Positions 1 through 7,881 of a DNA stretch of 11,165 nt are shown here, piece by piece. The stretch is from NCBI GenBank assembly GCA_030698965.1, contig JAUYLM010000082.1:1-11165 (forward strand), in the 5' to 3' direction. The position numbers were made by a program, and so were the translations under genes. This DNA is from a bacterium. GTDB taxonomy: Bacteria; Patescibacteriota; Minisyncoccia; Phycocordibacterales; PALSA-1337. Below the pieces are notes generated by a model. It was not told the DNA's origin. It was given only the letters and a program-made list of their open reading frames with translations, and did no database searches. Position 1 is the stretch's first letter. The number at the start of each line of letters is the position of its first letter.

Positions 1-487
1 TGGCGGATTTTGCGTCCCTGAAAGGAAATATTTTGCGGATGATGCGAAGGGCTTCTCTCAAGAGAGAGCCATGAGTGTATGGGCCGAACTTCTGTCTGAC
101 CTTTATTTTTACTGACTCGAACTGCCTCTCTCTCACAAGCATGACTCTGGGAAATTCCTCGTTGGTAATGACAACGTAGTTCCAGCTCTTGTTATCCTTC
201 TCTTTAGTATTGAAATGTGGCTGGTGCTCCTTGATCAAGTTGCTTTCCATGATGATGGCTTCGAGGACAGAGTCGGTTTCCATGTGATCGACGGTGTCAG
301 ATTGGGTCATCATGTCCACCAGAAGAGGTCCTCTAGTCTGTATCAGGTCATTTCCAAAATAGCTTCTCACCCTGTCGCGCAGAGAAGTAGCCCGGCCGAT
401 ATATAGGATCTTCCCGGATGAGTTTTTGAATAAGTATACACCTGGACCATCGGGAAGATTGTTCTTATAATTTTTTTTGCTAAGCAT
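1..487 (-). CDS. uvrC: UvrABC excinuclease subunit C, N-terminal part (runs off the window)
   Basis: UvrC makes the dual incisions on either side of a lesion in nucleotide excision repair after UvrB has been loaded by UvrA. Only the first 162 codons are present. They form the GIY-YIG nuclease domain that cuts 3' of the damage: GVY at 16-18, YIG at 29-31, then R39, Y43 and the catalytic-type Glu at 81 in MESNLIKEHQPHFN. The UvrC-typical KDNKSW stretch (97-102) and FGPY (134-137) follow. The second nuclease domain, the UvrB-binding segment and the helix-hairpin-helix region would lie beyond the left edge. I chose the ATG at 487-485, which overlaps the uvrA stop by 8 bases (ATGCTTAG) and suggests translational coupling to uvrA. 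There is no clear Shine-Dalgarno. A stand-alone GIY-YIG protein is possible but unlikely given the UvrC-specific motifs and the neighbouring uvrA and uvrB. Confidence 0.93.
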   Translation of the reverse strand, partial: MLSKKNYKNNLPDGPGVYLFKNSSGKILYIGRATSLRDRVRSYFGNDLIQTRGPLLVDMMTQSDTVDHMETDSVLEAIIMESNLIKEHQPHFNTKEKDNKSWNYVVITNEEFPRVMLVRERQFESVKIKVRQKFGPYTHGSLLREALRIIRKIFPFRDAKSA

Positions 488-3077
488 CTCTCTTCAAAAC
501 TTTTTTTAAGTACTTTCCGGTATGAGACTTGCCATTCTTCGCTACATCTTCCGGAGTTCCTTTCGCCACAAGCTTGCCTCCGCGATGACCGCCGTCGGGA
601 CCGATGTCGAGAATATAGTCGGAGGATTTAATAAGATCAAGGTTGTGTTCAATTACAACAACTGTATTTCCTTTATCAACCAGGTGCTGGAGAATCTCTA
701 TGAGTTTTTTGACATCCTCATAATGAAGACCTACAGTAGGCTCGTCCAGAAGGTAAATAGTCTTCTGCAGATGCGCACGGTAAAGCTCCGAGGAAATCTT
801 CACCCTCTGGGCCTCTCCTCCGGAAAGAGTCGTGGCAGACTGTCCGACTTGCAGGTAGCCAAGGCCGACTTGCTGAAGAGTCTCCATGCGATCGCTGACG
901 GCAGGAATATCTTCAAAGAATTTCATGGCTTCCTCAACAGTCATGTGCAATATCTCGTGCACATTCTTGCCTTTGTACTTTATCTCCAGAGTTTCCTTCA
1001 TAAATCTTTTTCCTCCGCAAACTTCGCAGGGAACATAGACGGCCGGAAGGAAGTGCATCTCTACTGCGATCTCGCCGTTTCCCTGGCAGGCCTCGCACCT
1101 CCCGCCTTTTACATTGAAGGAAAATCTTCCAGGACCCCAGCCTCTTGCCCTGGCTTCCGGACTAGCCGCAAAAAGATCGCGTATATGCTGCCATGCCCCA
1201 GTATATGTCGCCGGATTTGAACGCGGAGTCCTGCCGATCGGAGACTGGTCTATGAGAATCGCTCTTCCTACGTACTCGCTTCCGCTGAAGCTCTGGCAGT
1301 TGAAAATCTCCGCCGTCCTATGCCGTCTCTCCAATCTTCCCTGGAGGTTTTTATAAAGAATTTCATACATGAAAGAAGATTTTCCTGAGCCTGAAACGCC
1401 GGTAATGGCGTTGAAGCAGCCGAGGGAAACATCCGCGTTCATGTCTTTGATATTAAAAATATTCCCACCTCTGACCATGATTTTTCCCTTAGGCTCCCGA
1501 CGGACTTTTGGAACTTCCACCTTCTTTTCTCCCCGGAGATACGCCAGCGTCAATGAGCCGGAATCATTTTTCTTGGAAGTAAGAAGACTATCCAGATATC
1601 CGGAAACAACCACTTCTCCCCCATGAACTCCGGCTCCCGGGCCGATATCGATGAGATAGTCCGAGGAAAACATCGTGTCTTCGTCATGCTCCACAACAAT
1701 TATCGTATTTCCAAGGTCGCGCAGTTCTATGAGAGTCTTTATCAGCCTGTCATTATCCCTCTGATGGAGTCCGATGGTCGGCTCATCCAGAACATATAGA
1801 GCTCCGACGAGACCGGAGCCGAGCTGGGATGCCAGGCGTATGCGCTGAGCTTCTCCGCCGGAAAGGGTATGAGCGCGGCGATCAAGTGTCAGATATTCAA
1901 TTCCGACGTTTATCATGAACTGCAGGCGGGACTCGATCTCCTTGAGAATTATTTTTGCGATCTCCTTTTCCGTTTCCGTCAATTTTATTTCCTTGAAATA
2001 TCTGACGGCCTCCTCTATGGATTGCGCCGTAACGCTGACGATATTCTTGCCGTCGATCCTGACATGCAGAGCTTCCGGACGGAGGCGATCGCCCTTGCAC
2101 TCCGGGCATGTTTCATTTGTAAAAAATTCCCTTGTTCCAAGTCCGTTGCAGGCGGAACATGCCCCATATGGGGAGTTAAAGGAGAAAAGGCGCGGCTCTA
2201 TCTCCGGATATGAGAATCCGTCATAGGGGCACATGAACTTCACCGACATCAGCTTTTCTTCATCAGCGCTACTGCCCTGATAGTGGATTTTCAGCAGTCC
2301 TTTTGTCTCTTCTATGGCTTTCTCCAGTGCCTCGGATAGCCTTTCAACCGCGTTCGCCTGCCGAGAACCGAACTCCGACATGAAAATTTCATCTACTAGG
2401 ACGTCGATATCATGTTTCTTATTCTTATCCAGCAGTATCTGTTCGCGGAGCTTCATGACTTTCCCGTCAATCTTCACGCGGTCATAGCCCCTGCCAAGAA
2501 GATCATAAAGAAGCTGGTAATACTCTCCTTTCCGACCAACTACTATGGGCGCGTATATGAAAACTTTTTGCGTACTGACATCAACGCCCATTACTTTTTT
2601 GCCCTTAGCCGGCGCTTTATTGTGAGTCGTAACCTGCCTGATAATCGTTTCCAGTATTTCCTCTTTTGTAATGCGGTGTATTTCCCTTCCACAGACAAGA
2701 CAGTCTGGCTTCCCCACTCGGGCAAAAAGAATGCGGAGATAGTCGTATATCTCGGTGATCGTCGCGACCGTAGATCGAGGATTATTTGAGCGTGACTTCT
2801 GGTCTATGGAAATGGCCGGGGAAAGGCCGACGATCTCATCCACGTCCGGCTTCTGCATCTGACGTAGAAATTGGCGCGCGTATGATGAAAGGGACTCGAC
2901 GTAGCGCCTCTGCCCCTCAGCGAATATCGTGTCGAACGCCAGGGAAGACTTGCCCGACCCGGAAAGGCCGGTGATCGCTATCATCTTATTTCTCGGCATC
3001 TCCACCGTTATATTCTTCAGATTGTGAGTTCGAGCTCCTTTTACTACTATTAGATTCTCTCCTTTATTCTTAGGCAT
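480..3077 (-). CDS. uvrA: UvrABC excinuclease subunit A (short form, 865 aa)
   Basis: UvrA is the ABC-type ATPase that finds distorted DNA and loads UvrB. Both ATPase halves are intact: Walker A GLSGSGKS at 37-44 and GVSGSGKS at 560-567, signatures LSGGEAQ at 405-411 and 751-757, Walker B LDEPT around 430-434 and 777-781. The UvrB-interaction region (about 131-255) is present. The second zinc module is complete (C661, C664, C684, C687). In the first, the usual Cys-x2-Cys reads C-P-Y-D (C283, D286) with C307 and C310, so one ligand position is Asp. Extra CxxC pairs sit at 126/129 and 324/327. At 865 residues it is shorter than the E. coli protein (940). By recalled alignment about 110 residues are missing between GLG (312-314) and CPEC (324-327), partly offset by insertions elsewhere. 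The start ATG lies just below a good promoter. The 3' end overlaps uvrC. Confidence 0.97.
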   Translation of the reverse strand: MPKNKGENLIVVKGARTHNLKNITVEMPRNKMIAITGLSGSGKSSLAFDTIFAEGQRRYVESLSSYARQFLRQMQKPDVDEIVGLSPAISIDQKSRSNNPRSTVATITEIYDYLRILFARVGKPDCLVCGREIHRITKEEILETIIRQVTTHNKAPAKGKKVMGVDVSTQKVFIYAPIVVGRKGEYYQLLYDLLGRGYDRVKIDGKVMKLREQILLDKNKKHDIDVLVDEIFMSEFGSRQANAVERLSEALEKAIEETKGLLKIHYQGSSADEEKLMSVKFMCPYDGFSYPEIEPRLFSFNSPYGACSACNGLGTREFFTNETCPECKGDRLRPEALHVRIDGKNIVSVTAQSIEEAVRYFKEIKLTETEKEIAKIILKEIESRLQFMINVGIEYLTLDRRAHTLSGGEAQRIRLASQLGSGLVGALYVLDEPTIGLHQRDNDRLIKTLIELRDLGNTIIVVEHDEDTMFSSDYLIDIGPGAGVHGGEVVVSGYLDSLLTSKKNDSGSLTLAYLRGEKKVEVPKVRREPKGKIMVRGGNIFNIKDMNADVSLGCFNAITGVSGSGKSSFMYEILYKNLQGRLERRHRTAEIFNCQSFSGSEYVGRAILIDQSPIGRTPRSNPATYTGAWQHIRDLFAASPEARARGWGPGRFSFNVKGGRCEACQGNGEIAVEMHFLPAVYVPCEVCGGKRFMKETLEIKYKGKNVHEILHMTVEEAMKFFEDIPAVSDRMETLQQVGLGYLQVGQSATTLSGGEAQRVKISSELYRAHLQKTIYLLDEPTVGLHYEDVKKLIEILQHLVDKGNTVVVIEHNLDLIKSSDYILDIGPDGGHRGGKLVAKGTPEDVAKNGKSHTGKYLKKVLKRDA

Positions 3078-3086
3078 ATTCCGCGC

Positions 3087-3115
3087 ATCATAGCACGATT
3101 TTCCCTTTTTAACAA
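3087..3115 (-). promoter_or_regulatory. Predicted promoter of uvrA-uvrC
   Basis: On the minus strand a -35 TTGTTA (3115-3110) is followed after 17 bases by TATGAT (3092-3087), preceded by TGC, which makes an extended -10 (TGCTATGAT). Initiation about 7 bases below the -10 falls near 3080, three bases before the uvrA ATG, so the mRNA would be leaderless or nearly so. It lies in the 42-base gap after the response regulator gene, so uvrA-uvrC can be expressed separately from it. I see no LexA-type operator. Confidence 0.65.
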
Positions 3116-3119
3116 GATG

Positions 3120-3920
3120 TTATAGGAGTGAATTGACCTCCTTAATGATTTCGTCCAGAGAAACCGCCACTTTGACCAGGAATTTCTGCGCGCCGAGCTT
3201 TTTCGCCTTTTCTATATCCGACTCCTTGCTGATATTGGAAAGCATGATGGCGGGAACATTGCGGAGCTTTTCGTTACTTTTTATCTTCTGCAGTATGTCG
3301 AAGCCGTTCATGCCGGGAAGCATGATGTCCAGGATGATGATATCCGGAGTATCTTTCTCCAACAAGGCAAATGTCTCGTCGGAGTCCTTGGCAAAGAGAA
3401 CGGTATGGCCTGAGGATTGAAATTTCTTAAAAAGAATTGAACCCAGGAGCTTATCATCTTCCACCCAGAGTATTTTCTTTCCTCCGGCTGTTGCCTGAGG
3501 TTTCCCTTCCTGTTTGTTTTCAGCCTTTTCTTCCGGTTTCCCTTCACTTACGGCGATCTCCCTTATTTTCTCCATCACCTCCTCAGGCTCGATATGCGTT
3601 TTTATAATATAGTTTTTTACGATATTTGAGGTGGAAGGAAGCCTGCCCATGTCTATCGGGGATCCGGAATTGGAGACAACAATAACGGGGATCTTTGTGA
3701 TCATCCTATCGAAGCTTTTTTCATTCAAGACGTCGTATCCATTCTTGCCGTTCAGGACCAGGTCTATGAGCGCCGCGGCAGGACTTTCATTCCTCATTTT
3801 TTCAAGTGCTTCCTCTCCGGTCTTTGCAAAAATGGAAGCGTATCCTTCTATGGAGAGCTTTTGGGATATCAACCCCGCCAGATTTTCATCAAAGAGGGCT
3901 ATGAGAATTTTTTTATTCAT
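3120..3920 (-). CDS. Two-receiver response regulator without output domain
   Basis: A 266-residue protein made of two CheY-like receiver domains joined by a Lys/Glu/Gln-rich linker (about 126-148). Receiver 1 (4-122) has the acidic pair D11/E12, phosphoacceptor D53 (LIDLVLNGKNGYDVL), S83 and conserved K107. Receiver 2 (149-266) has E154/D155/D156, D198 (ILDIMLPGMNGFDIL), S228 and K250. Both therefore look able to accept phosphate. No DNA-binding, GGDEF, phosphatase or histidine kinase domain is present, so it probably acts by protein contact or as a phosphate sink. No sensor kinase gene is in the window. It sits between uvrB (29 bases upstream) and uvrA (42 bases downstream), an unusual place for a signalling protein. 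Its start is fixed by an ATG 6 bases below an extended -10. A link to DNA repair is suggested only by position. Confidence 0.9.
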   Translation of the reverse strand: MNKKILIALFDENLAGLISQKLSIEGYASIFAKTGEEALEKMRNESPAAALIDLVLNGKNGYDVLNEKSFDRMITKIPVIVVSNSGSPIDMGRLPSTSNIVKNYIIKTHIEPEEVMEKIREIAVSEGKPEEKAENKQEGKPQATAGGKKILWVEDDKLLGSILFKKFQSSGHTVLFAKDSDETFALLEKDTPDIIILDIMLPGMNGFDILQKIKSNEKLRNVPAIMLSNISKESDIEKAKKLGAQKFLVKVAVSLDEIIKEVNSLL

Positions 3921-3924
3921 TGAA

Positions 3925-3957
3925 ATATGATAGCAATATTATAGCAACATTATAGCA
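3925..3957 (-). promoter_or_regulatory. Triple tandem extended -10 array upstream of the response regulator
   Basis: Three consecutive 11-base units read, in transcription order, TGCTATAATGT, TGCTATAATAT and TGCTATCATAT (3957-3947, 3946-3936, 3935-3925). Each carries an extended -10 core (TGnTATAAT or TGnTATCAT). The last core ends 6 bases before the ATG at 3920, predicting a start on the A of ATG. The first overlaps the uvrB stop codon (3952-3950). No good -35 lies upstream, as is common for extended -10 promoters. The 11-base period is close to one helical turn. Confidence 0.6.
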
Positions 3958-5962
3958 TTATCTTTTTCAATTCAATAATCTCATCCCTTATGATCGCCGC
4001 CGTTTCAAAGTCCAATACCTTCACCGCTTCCTCCATCGCACATTCCTTCATCTTCATCAGTTTTTTCGGGTTTGTCCTCGCCAATTCTTCGTCTATCTTT
4101 ACCAGCTCATGCACCGCCTTATCATGCTCGCTCCTCAACTGATCCGTGATATCATGGATCTTTTTTATGATCGTGGTGGGGGTAATGCCGTTCTTTTTGT
4201 TGTGGGCAATCTGAATATTCCTTCTTCTCTCGGTCTCCTTCATCGCCCTGTCCATCGATCCGGTCACGGTATCGGCATAGAGGATCACCCTGCCATTGAC
4301 ATTCCTGGCTGCCCGTCCGATGATCTGGATGAGAGAAGTTTCCGATCTAAGAAATCCCTCTTTATCTGCATCCAGAATTCCGATCATGGAAACTTCCGGA
4401 AGATCGAGCCCTTCTCTCAATAGATTGACTCCGACAAGACAATCAAACTTCCCTTTTCTGAATTCCGTCAGGATGGTAATGCGGTCGATTGTTTTTATGT
4501 CGCTGTGCAGGTACTCAGCCTTGATTCCCTTTTCTTTTAGAAATTCACTCAGATCTTCCGCCATCTTCTTTGTCAGTGTCGTAGCTATGGCGCGATCTCC
4601 TTTCTTTATAACTTTTTCCGCCTCACTTATAAAATCAAAAATCTGCCCGGCGTACTTCCCGCTTTCGGCCACAGGCCTGACATCCACCACAGGGTCGACA
4701 AGCCCCGTCGGACGGATGACCTGCTCCACCGTCTGTTCGCTGACTTTATTCTCATAGGGTCCCGGAGTAGCGGAAGTATATATAGTCTGCCCGACCCTCT
4801 CTTCGAATTCGTGAAATTTCAAAGGCCTATTGTCTTTTGCCGAAGGAAGCCGAAAGCCGAATTCCACCAGAGTTTCTTTTCTAGAAGCATCTCCCGCGTA
4901 CATGCCATTCAGCTGAGGCACGGTCACGTGCGATTCATCGATGACAGTCAGGAAATCTGGGCTCCCGTCTTTCTTGTGAGGAAAGTATGACAAGAGGCTG
5001 TCCGGCGGTTCGCCCTGGGTCTTACCTGAAAAATGCCTGGAATAATTCTCGATCCCATTGCAGTATCCTATCTCTTTTATGAGGGCCAGATCATACGTCA
5101 CGCGCCTCTTGAGCCTTTCCGCTTCCAGATTTTTTCCGGATTTTTTCAGGCAGTCCAGCCTTTCTTCCAGCTCCTTTTTAATGGTAGTAAAAGCCCTCTT
5201 TGACTGTTCATCATTGCTTATGAAATGCTTGGCGGGGAAAATAAAGATGACATCGTGGTTCGCCCGGATAGACCTGGTAACCGGATCCAGCTCTATGATT
5301 CCGCTTATGGTGCTTCCTTCATACTCGATGCGAAATATTGTCTTGTCATTCACCGGCATTATCTCCACCGTGTTCCCGACGGCGCGGAACATGCCGGATT
5401 CCAAGTCCGCGTTCGTCCTATTGAAATGGATATCGACAAATCTGCGTATCAGATCCGCCCTGGAGAAATCCATGCCTTTGGATATTTTCAGATTCTCCTT
5501 TTCGTATTCTGCCGGGCTCCCCAACCCGTAGATGCAGGAGACGGACGCCACGATGATGACATCCTTTCTCGTCAGCAGAGCCTGAGTGGAAGCATGGCGG
5601 AGCCTCTCTATCTCTTCGTTTATCATCGCTTCTTTCTCTATATATGTATCCGTTACCGGCATGTAGGCTTCGGGCTGATAGTAGTCGTAGTATGAGACAA
5701 AATAGTGCACGGCATTCTCCGGAAAAAACTCCCGGTACTCCTGCGCTAGCTGTGCCGCCAGAGTCTTATTATGAGCTATGACCAGGGCGGGCTTATCAAA
5801 ATCGGCAATAACGGAAGCAGCCGTATATGTTTTCCCCGTTCCGGTTGCGCCAAAAAGGGTCTGATGCTTGTATCCTTTCTTTAGACCATTGGTCAGCTCT
5901 TTGATAGCCTTTGGCTGGTCGCCGGCAGGCTGAAATCTTGTATTTAGCTTAAAAAGGCTCAT
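3950..5962 (-). CDS. uvrB: UvrABC excinuclease subunit B
   Basis: UvrB is the helicase-like, damage-verifying subunit that receives DNA from UvrA and recruits UvrC. The 670 residues match the usual family length and all hallmarks are visible: Walker A GATGTGKT at 38-45, the Tyr-rich beta-hairpin that clamps DNA (YYDYYQPEAYMP, 91-102), Walker B DESH at 342-345, YTSATPG at 395-401, GLDLPEV at 518-524, the QIIGRAAR arginine-finger motif at 546-553, and a C-terminal UVR domain (about 635-670) that binds UvrC. The ATG at 5962 lies 6 bases below an extended -10, and 18 bases separate it from the stop of tktC. The RYxNA-type upstream region has no Shine-Dalgarno. With uvrA and uvrC in the same run, the locus encodes the whole UvrABC incision system. 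Confidence 0.98.
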   Translation of the reverse strand: MSLFKLNTRFQPAGDQPKAIKELTNGLKKGYKHQTLFGATGTGKTYTAASVIADFDKPALVIAHNKTLAAQLAQEYREFFPENAVHYFVSYYDYYQPEAYMPVTDTYIEKEAMINEEIERLRHASTQALLTRKDVIIVASVSCIYGLGSPAEYEKENLKISKGMDFSRADLIRRFVDIHFNRTNADLESGMFRAVGNTVEIMPVNDKTIFRIEYEGSTISGIIELDPVTRSIRANHDVIFIFPAKHFISNDEQSKRAFTTIKKELEERLDCLKKSGKNLEAERLKRRVTYDLALIKEIGYCNGIENYSRHFSGKTQGEPPDSLLSYFPHKKDGSPDFLTVIDESHVTVPQLNGMYAGDASRKETLVEFGFRLPSAKDNRPLKFHEFEERVGQTIYTSATPGPYENKVSEQTVEQVIRPTGLVDPVVDVRPVAESGKYAGQIFDFISEAEKVIKKGDRAIATTLTKKMAEDLSEFLKEKGIKAEYLHSDIKTIDRITILTEFRKGKFDCLVGVNLLREGLDLPEVSMIGILDADKEGFLRSETSLIQIIGRAARNVNGRVILYADTVTGSMDRAMKETERRRNIQIAHNKKNGITPTTIIKKIHDITDQLRSEHDKAVHELVKIDEELARTNPKKLMKMKECAMEEAVKVLDFETAAIIRDEIIELKKIML

Positions 5963-5968
5963 CCGGCT

Positions 5969-5977
5969 AATATATCA
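5969..5977 (-). promoter_or_regulatory. Predicted extended -10 promoter of uvrB
   Basis: The 9-mer TGATATATT (5977-5969) fits TGnTATAAT with one mismatch and ends 6 bases before the uvrB ATG. Initiation 7 bases below the -10 would fall on the A at 5962, giving a leaderless mRNA. No convincing -35 is present. It lies in the 18-base gap after tktC. Confidence 0.5.
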
Positions 5978-5980
5978 GAT

Positions 5981-6985
5981 TTACTTCTTTCGCAAAAGAA
6001 CCTTTTTGACCGCTTCTTTTATGTGCCGCTCGCCCATTCCGTAGTATTCCAAAAGCTCGTCAGGTGTTCCGGATTGTCCAAATAAGTCTTTTACTCCTAT
6101 GAATTCTATCGGCGCCGGGTAGTGGCGGGACAGACACTCCGAAACCGCAGATCCCATTCCCCCGGCTATCTGATGCTCCTCCACAGTGACTATTGCACCC
6201 GTCTCATGAGCCAGTCTCCAGACCGCATCCTCGTCAAGAGGTTTTATCGTCGAAAGATTCAAAACCTTTACTTTGACCTTACCATCTTTCTCAAGTTCAT
6301 CTGCGACTTTCAGAGCTTTGTAGACGAGAGCTCCGGTAGCGATTATTCCGACATCCGCTCTTGCACCGCCAGCAGGTTCAAAAAGTAGCTGAGCTTTACC
6401 GATTTCAAATGGCGTTTCATCAGTAGTTATAACCGGAGTCTTTTCTCTGGCCAAACGTATGTATGTAGGATCTTTTGTTTTAGCGGCAGCCATAGTTGCC
6501 TTTTTGGCTTCAATAGAATCGCATGGTGAGATGACAACCATGCGCGGGATGACACGGGTAATAGCCAGATCTTCTACGGCCTGATGCGTGCCTCCATCGG
6601 GACCTACGGAAATTCCGGCATGAGATCCGGCGATTTTCACCGGCTGGTTGTTGTAACAAATTGTCGTGCGTATCTGCTCCCAGTTTCTCCCTGGAGAAAA
6701 CATTGCATATGAAGTTATGAAAGGAATTTTTCCCATTGCGGCAAGCCCGCTCGCTACGCTCGCTAGATTCTGCTCGGCTACTCCCATTTCCACATACCTC
6801 TCTGGAAATTTTTCCTTGAAGAGATGCATCTGGGTGGACTCTACTAAGTCAGCGCAAAGTCCAACTATTCTTTTATCCAGTTCGGCAGCCCTGAGAAGAC
6901 CTTCGCCAAAGCCTTTGCGAATGGGAACTTGCTCGACATCTTTGTCGAAAAGTTTTGGATTCAAATTTTGATCTTTTATAATCAT
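5981..6985 (-). CDS. tktC: Transketolase C-terminal subunit (pyrimidine-binding and C-terminal domains)
   Basis: Second half of a two-gene transketolase, which moves two-carbon units between sugar phosphates using thiamine diphosphate. The 334 residues hold the pyrimidine-binding domain (about 20-190), with the catalytic Glu at 71 in EMGVAEQNL and the conserved SVGPDGGTHQ loop near 126-135, and then the C-terminal transketolase domain (about 200-330; TIKPLDEDAV, EEHQIAGGMGSAV). It begins 8 bases after the tktN stop, so the two are cotranscribed and presumably form the enzyme together. There is no strong Shine-Dalgarno. Two-gene transketolases are well known in archaea and some bacteria. A pyruvate dehydrogenase E1 beta or DXP synthase assignment is less likely because the partner gene has transketolase-specific motifs and the neighbours are rpe and rpiB. 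Confidence 0.93.
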   Translation of the reverse strand: MIIKDQNLNPKLFDKDVEQVPIRKGFGEGLLRAAELDKRIVGLCADLVESTQMHLFKEKFPERYVEMGVAEQNLASVASGLAAMGKIPFITSYAMFSPGRNWEQIRTTICYNNQPVKIAGSHAGISVGPDGGTHQAVEDLAITRVIPRMVVISPCDSIEAKKATMAAAKTKDPTYIRLAREKTPVITTDETPFEIGKAQLLFEPAGGARADVGIIATGALVYKALKVADELEKDGKVKVKVLNLSTIKPLDEDAVWRLAHETGAIVTVEEHQIAGGMGSAVSECLSRHYPAPIEFIGVKDLFGQSGTPDELLEYYGMGERHIKEAVKKVLLRKK

Positions 6986-6993
6986 AAAATATT

Positions 6994-7866
6994 TTACTCG
7001 TGCTCTCCCTTCACCTTTCCTCCCATTGTCCTCACGATATGCAGAGCTTCGCGCGCCGTTGAGATATCCTCAGCAGTAACTGGCGGCTTCCCATGCCACT
7101 CATATTGTCTCTCAAATTCCGGAATTCCTTTTGACGGAATTGTGTAAGCGATAATAACAGACGGCCGATCAAAAACCGCCAGAGCTTGCGTATATGCACC
7201 GTCAATTGCCCGGAAATTATGCCCATCCACTTCTTGAACATGCCAGTTAAATGCCCTCCATTTATCAGCCAGAGGATTAAGGGGCATGATGTCTTCCGTA
7301 AATCCATCTATCTGTATATTATTTCTATCTACAAAAACAGTCAGATTTTGCAACTTCTCTTTTCCGGCGAGCATCATCGCCTCCCAAGAATTTCCACAAT
7401 CAAGTTCACCATCGCTCATCAGGCATACGAACTGCTTGGATGAAGTCTTTCCAAAATCCATTTTCTCGCCTATGGCCATGCCGACAGCCTGCGACAGTCC
7501 CGAACCAAGCGGACCGGACGAAGTCTCCAGGGCAGGCAAGAAATCCCGATGAGGATGCCCTTGCAGCTTTGATCCAAATTTTCTAAGAGTCTTCATTTCA
7601 TCCGTAGGAAAATATCCAGCATGTGCCATCGTCGCGTATAGTACTGGACAAATATGGCCATTGGAAAGCACCACTCTGTCCCTGTATTCCCATCCGGGAT
7701 TTTTAGAATCATGCTTGAGCGCGTGAAAATAGAGATATGAAAAAATGTCCGCCATGTCCAGAGGTCCCGCCGTATGACCGGACTTGGCTTCAATGAGCAT
7801 CTCTATTATAGATTGGCGGATGAGCTGGGCCTTTTCCGCTAAGAGCTTGATCTTCTGATCATCCAT
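6994..7866 (-). CDS. tktN: Transketolase N-terminal subunit (diphosphate-binding domain)
   Basis: First half of the two-gene transketolase; it supplies the thiamine-diphosphate and metal-binding domain. The 290 residues show SGHTAGPLDMADI (29-41, His31), LSNGH (68-72), GHPHRD (103-108), SSGPLGSGLSQAVGMA (116-131) and the ThDP/Mg motif from SDGELD (151-156) to RNN (181-183). The start ATG at 7866 lies 6 bases below an extended -10 and 15 bases after the stop of the rpe-like gene. With rpe, rpiB and tktC it gives the non-oxidative pentose phosphate reactions that join hexose, pentose and triose phosphates. In organisms with reduced glycolysis this route can supply ribose for nucleotides. No transaldolase is in the window. 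Confidence 0.94.
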   Translation of the reverse strand: MDDQKIKLLAEKAQLIRQSIIEMLIEAKSGHTAGPLDMADIFSYLYFHALKHDSKNPGWEYRDRVVLSNGHICPVLYATMAHAGYFPTDEMKTLRKFGSKLQGHPHRDFLPALETSSGPLGSGLSQAVGMAIGEKMDFGKTSSKQFVCLMSDGELDCGNSWEAMMLAGKEKLQNLTVFVDRNNIQIDGFTEDIMPLNPLADKWRAFNWHVQEVDGHNFRAIDGAYTQALAVFDRPSVIIAYTIPSKGIPEFERQYEWHGKPPVTAEDISTAREALHIVRTMGGKVKGEHE

Positions 7867-7872
7867 GCAGAC

Positions 7873-7881
7873 ATTATATCA
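7873..7881 (-). promoter_or_regulatory. Predicted extended -10 promoter of tktN-tktC
   Basis: A perfect extended -10, TGATATAAT (7881-7873), lies immediately after the rpe TAG stop and 6 bases before the tktN ATG. The expected start is the A of ATG at 7866. No recognisable -35. It would give a leaderless tktN-tktC mRNA independent of upstream rpe transcription. Confidence 0.55.

Noticed and set aside
522..1220. A 232-codon open frame on the plus strand opposite uvrA
   Set aside because: It lies fully antisense to a strongly conserved gene and its product shows no family motif; the same holds for the other plus-strand frames opposite uvrB, tkt and fic.
3078..3119. LexA/SOS box before uvrA
   Set aside because: No CTG-N10-CAG or GAAC-N4-GTTC type palindrome is present in the gap, nor in the gap before uvrB.
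6748..6765. Tandem 9-mer CGCTCGCTA x2 inside tktC as a possible inserted palindromic element
   Set aside because: It encodes a normal Ala/Ser-rich stretch right after the catalytic Glu region, in frame and at the expected length, so coding constraint explains it.
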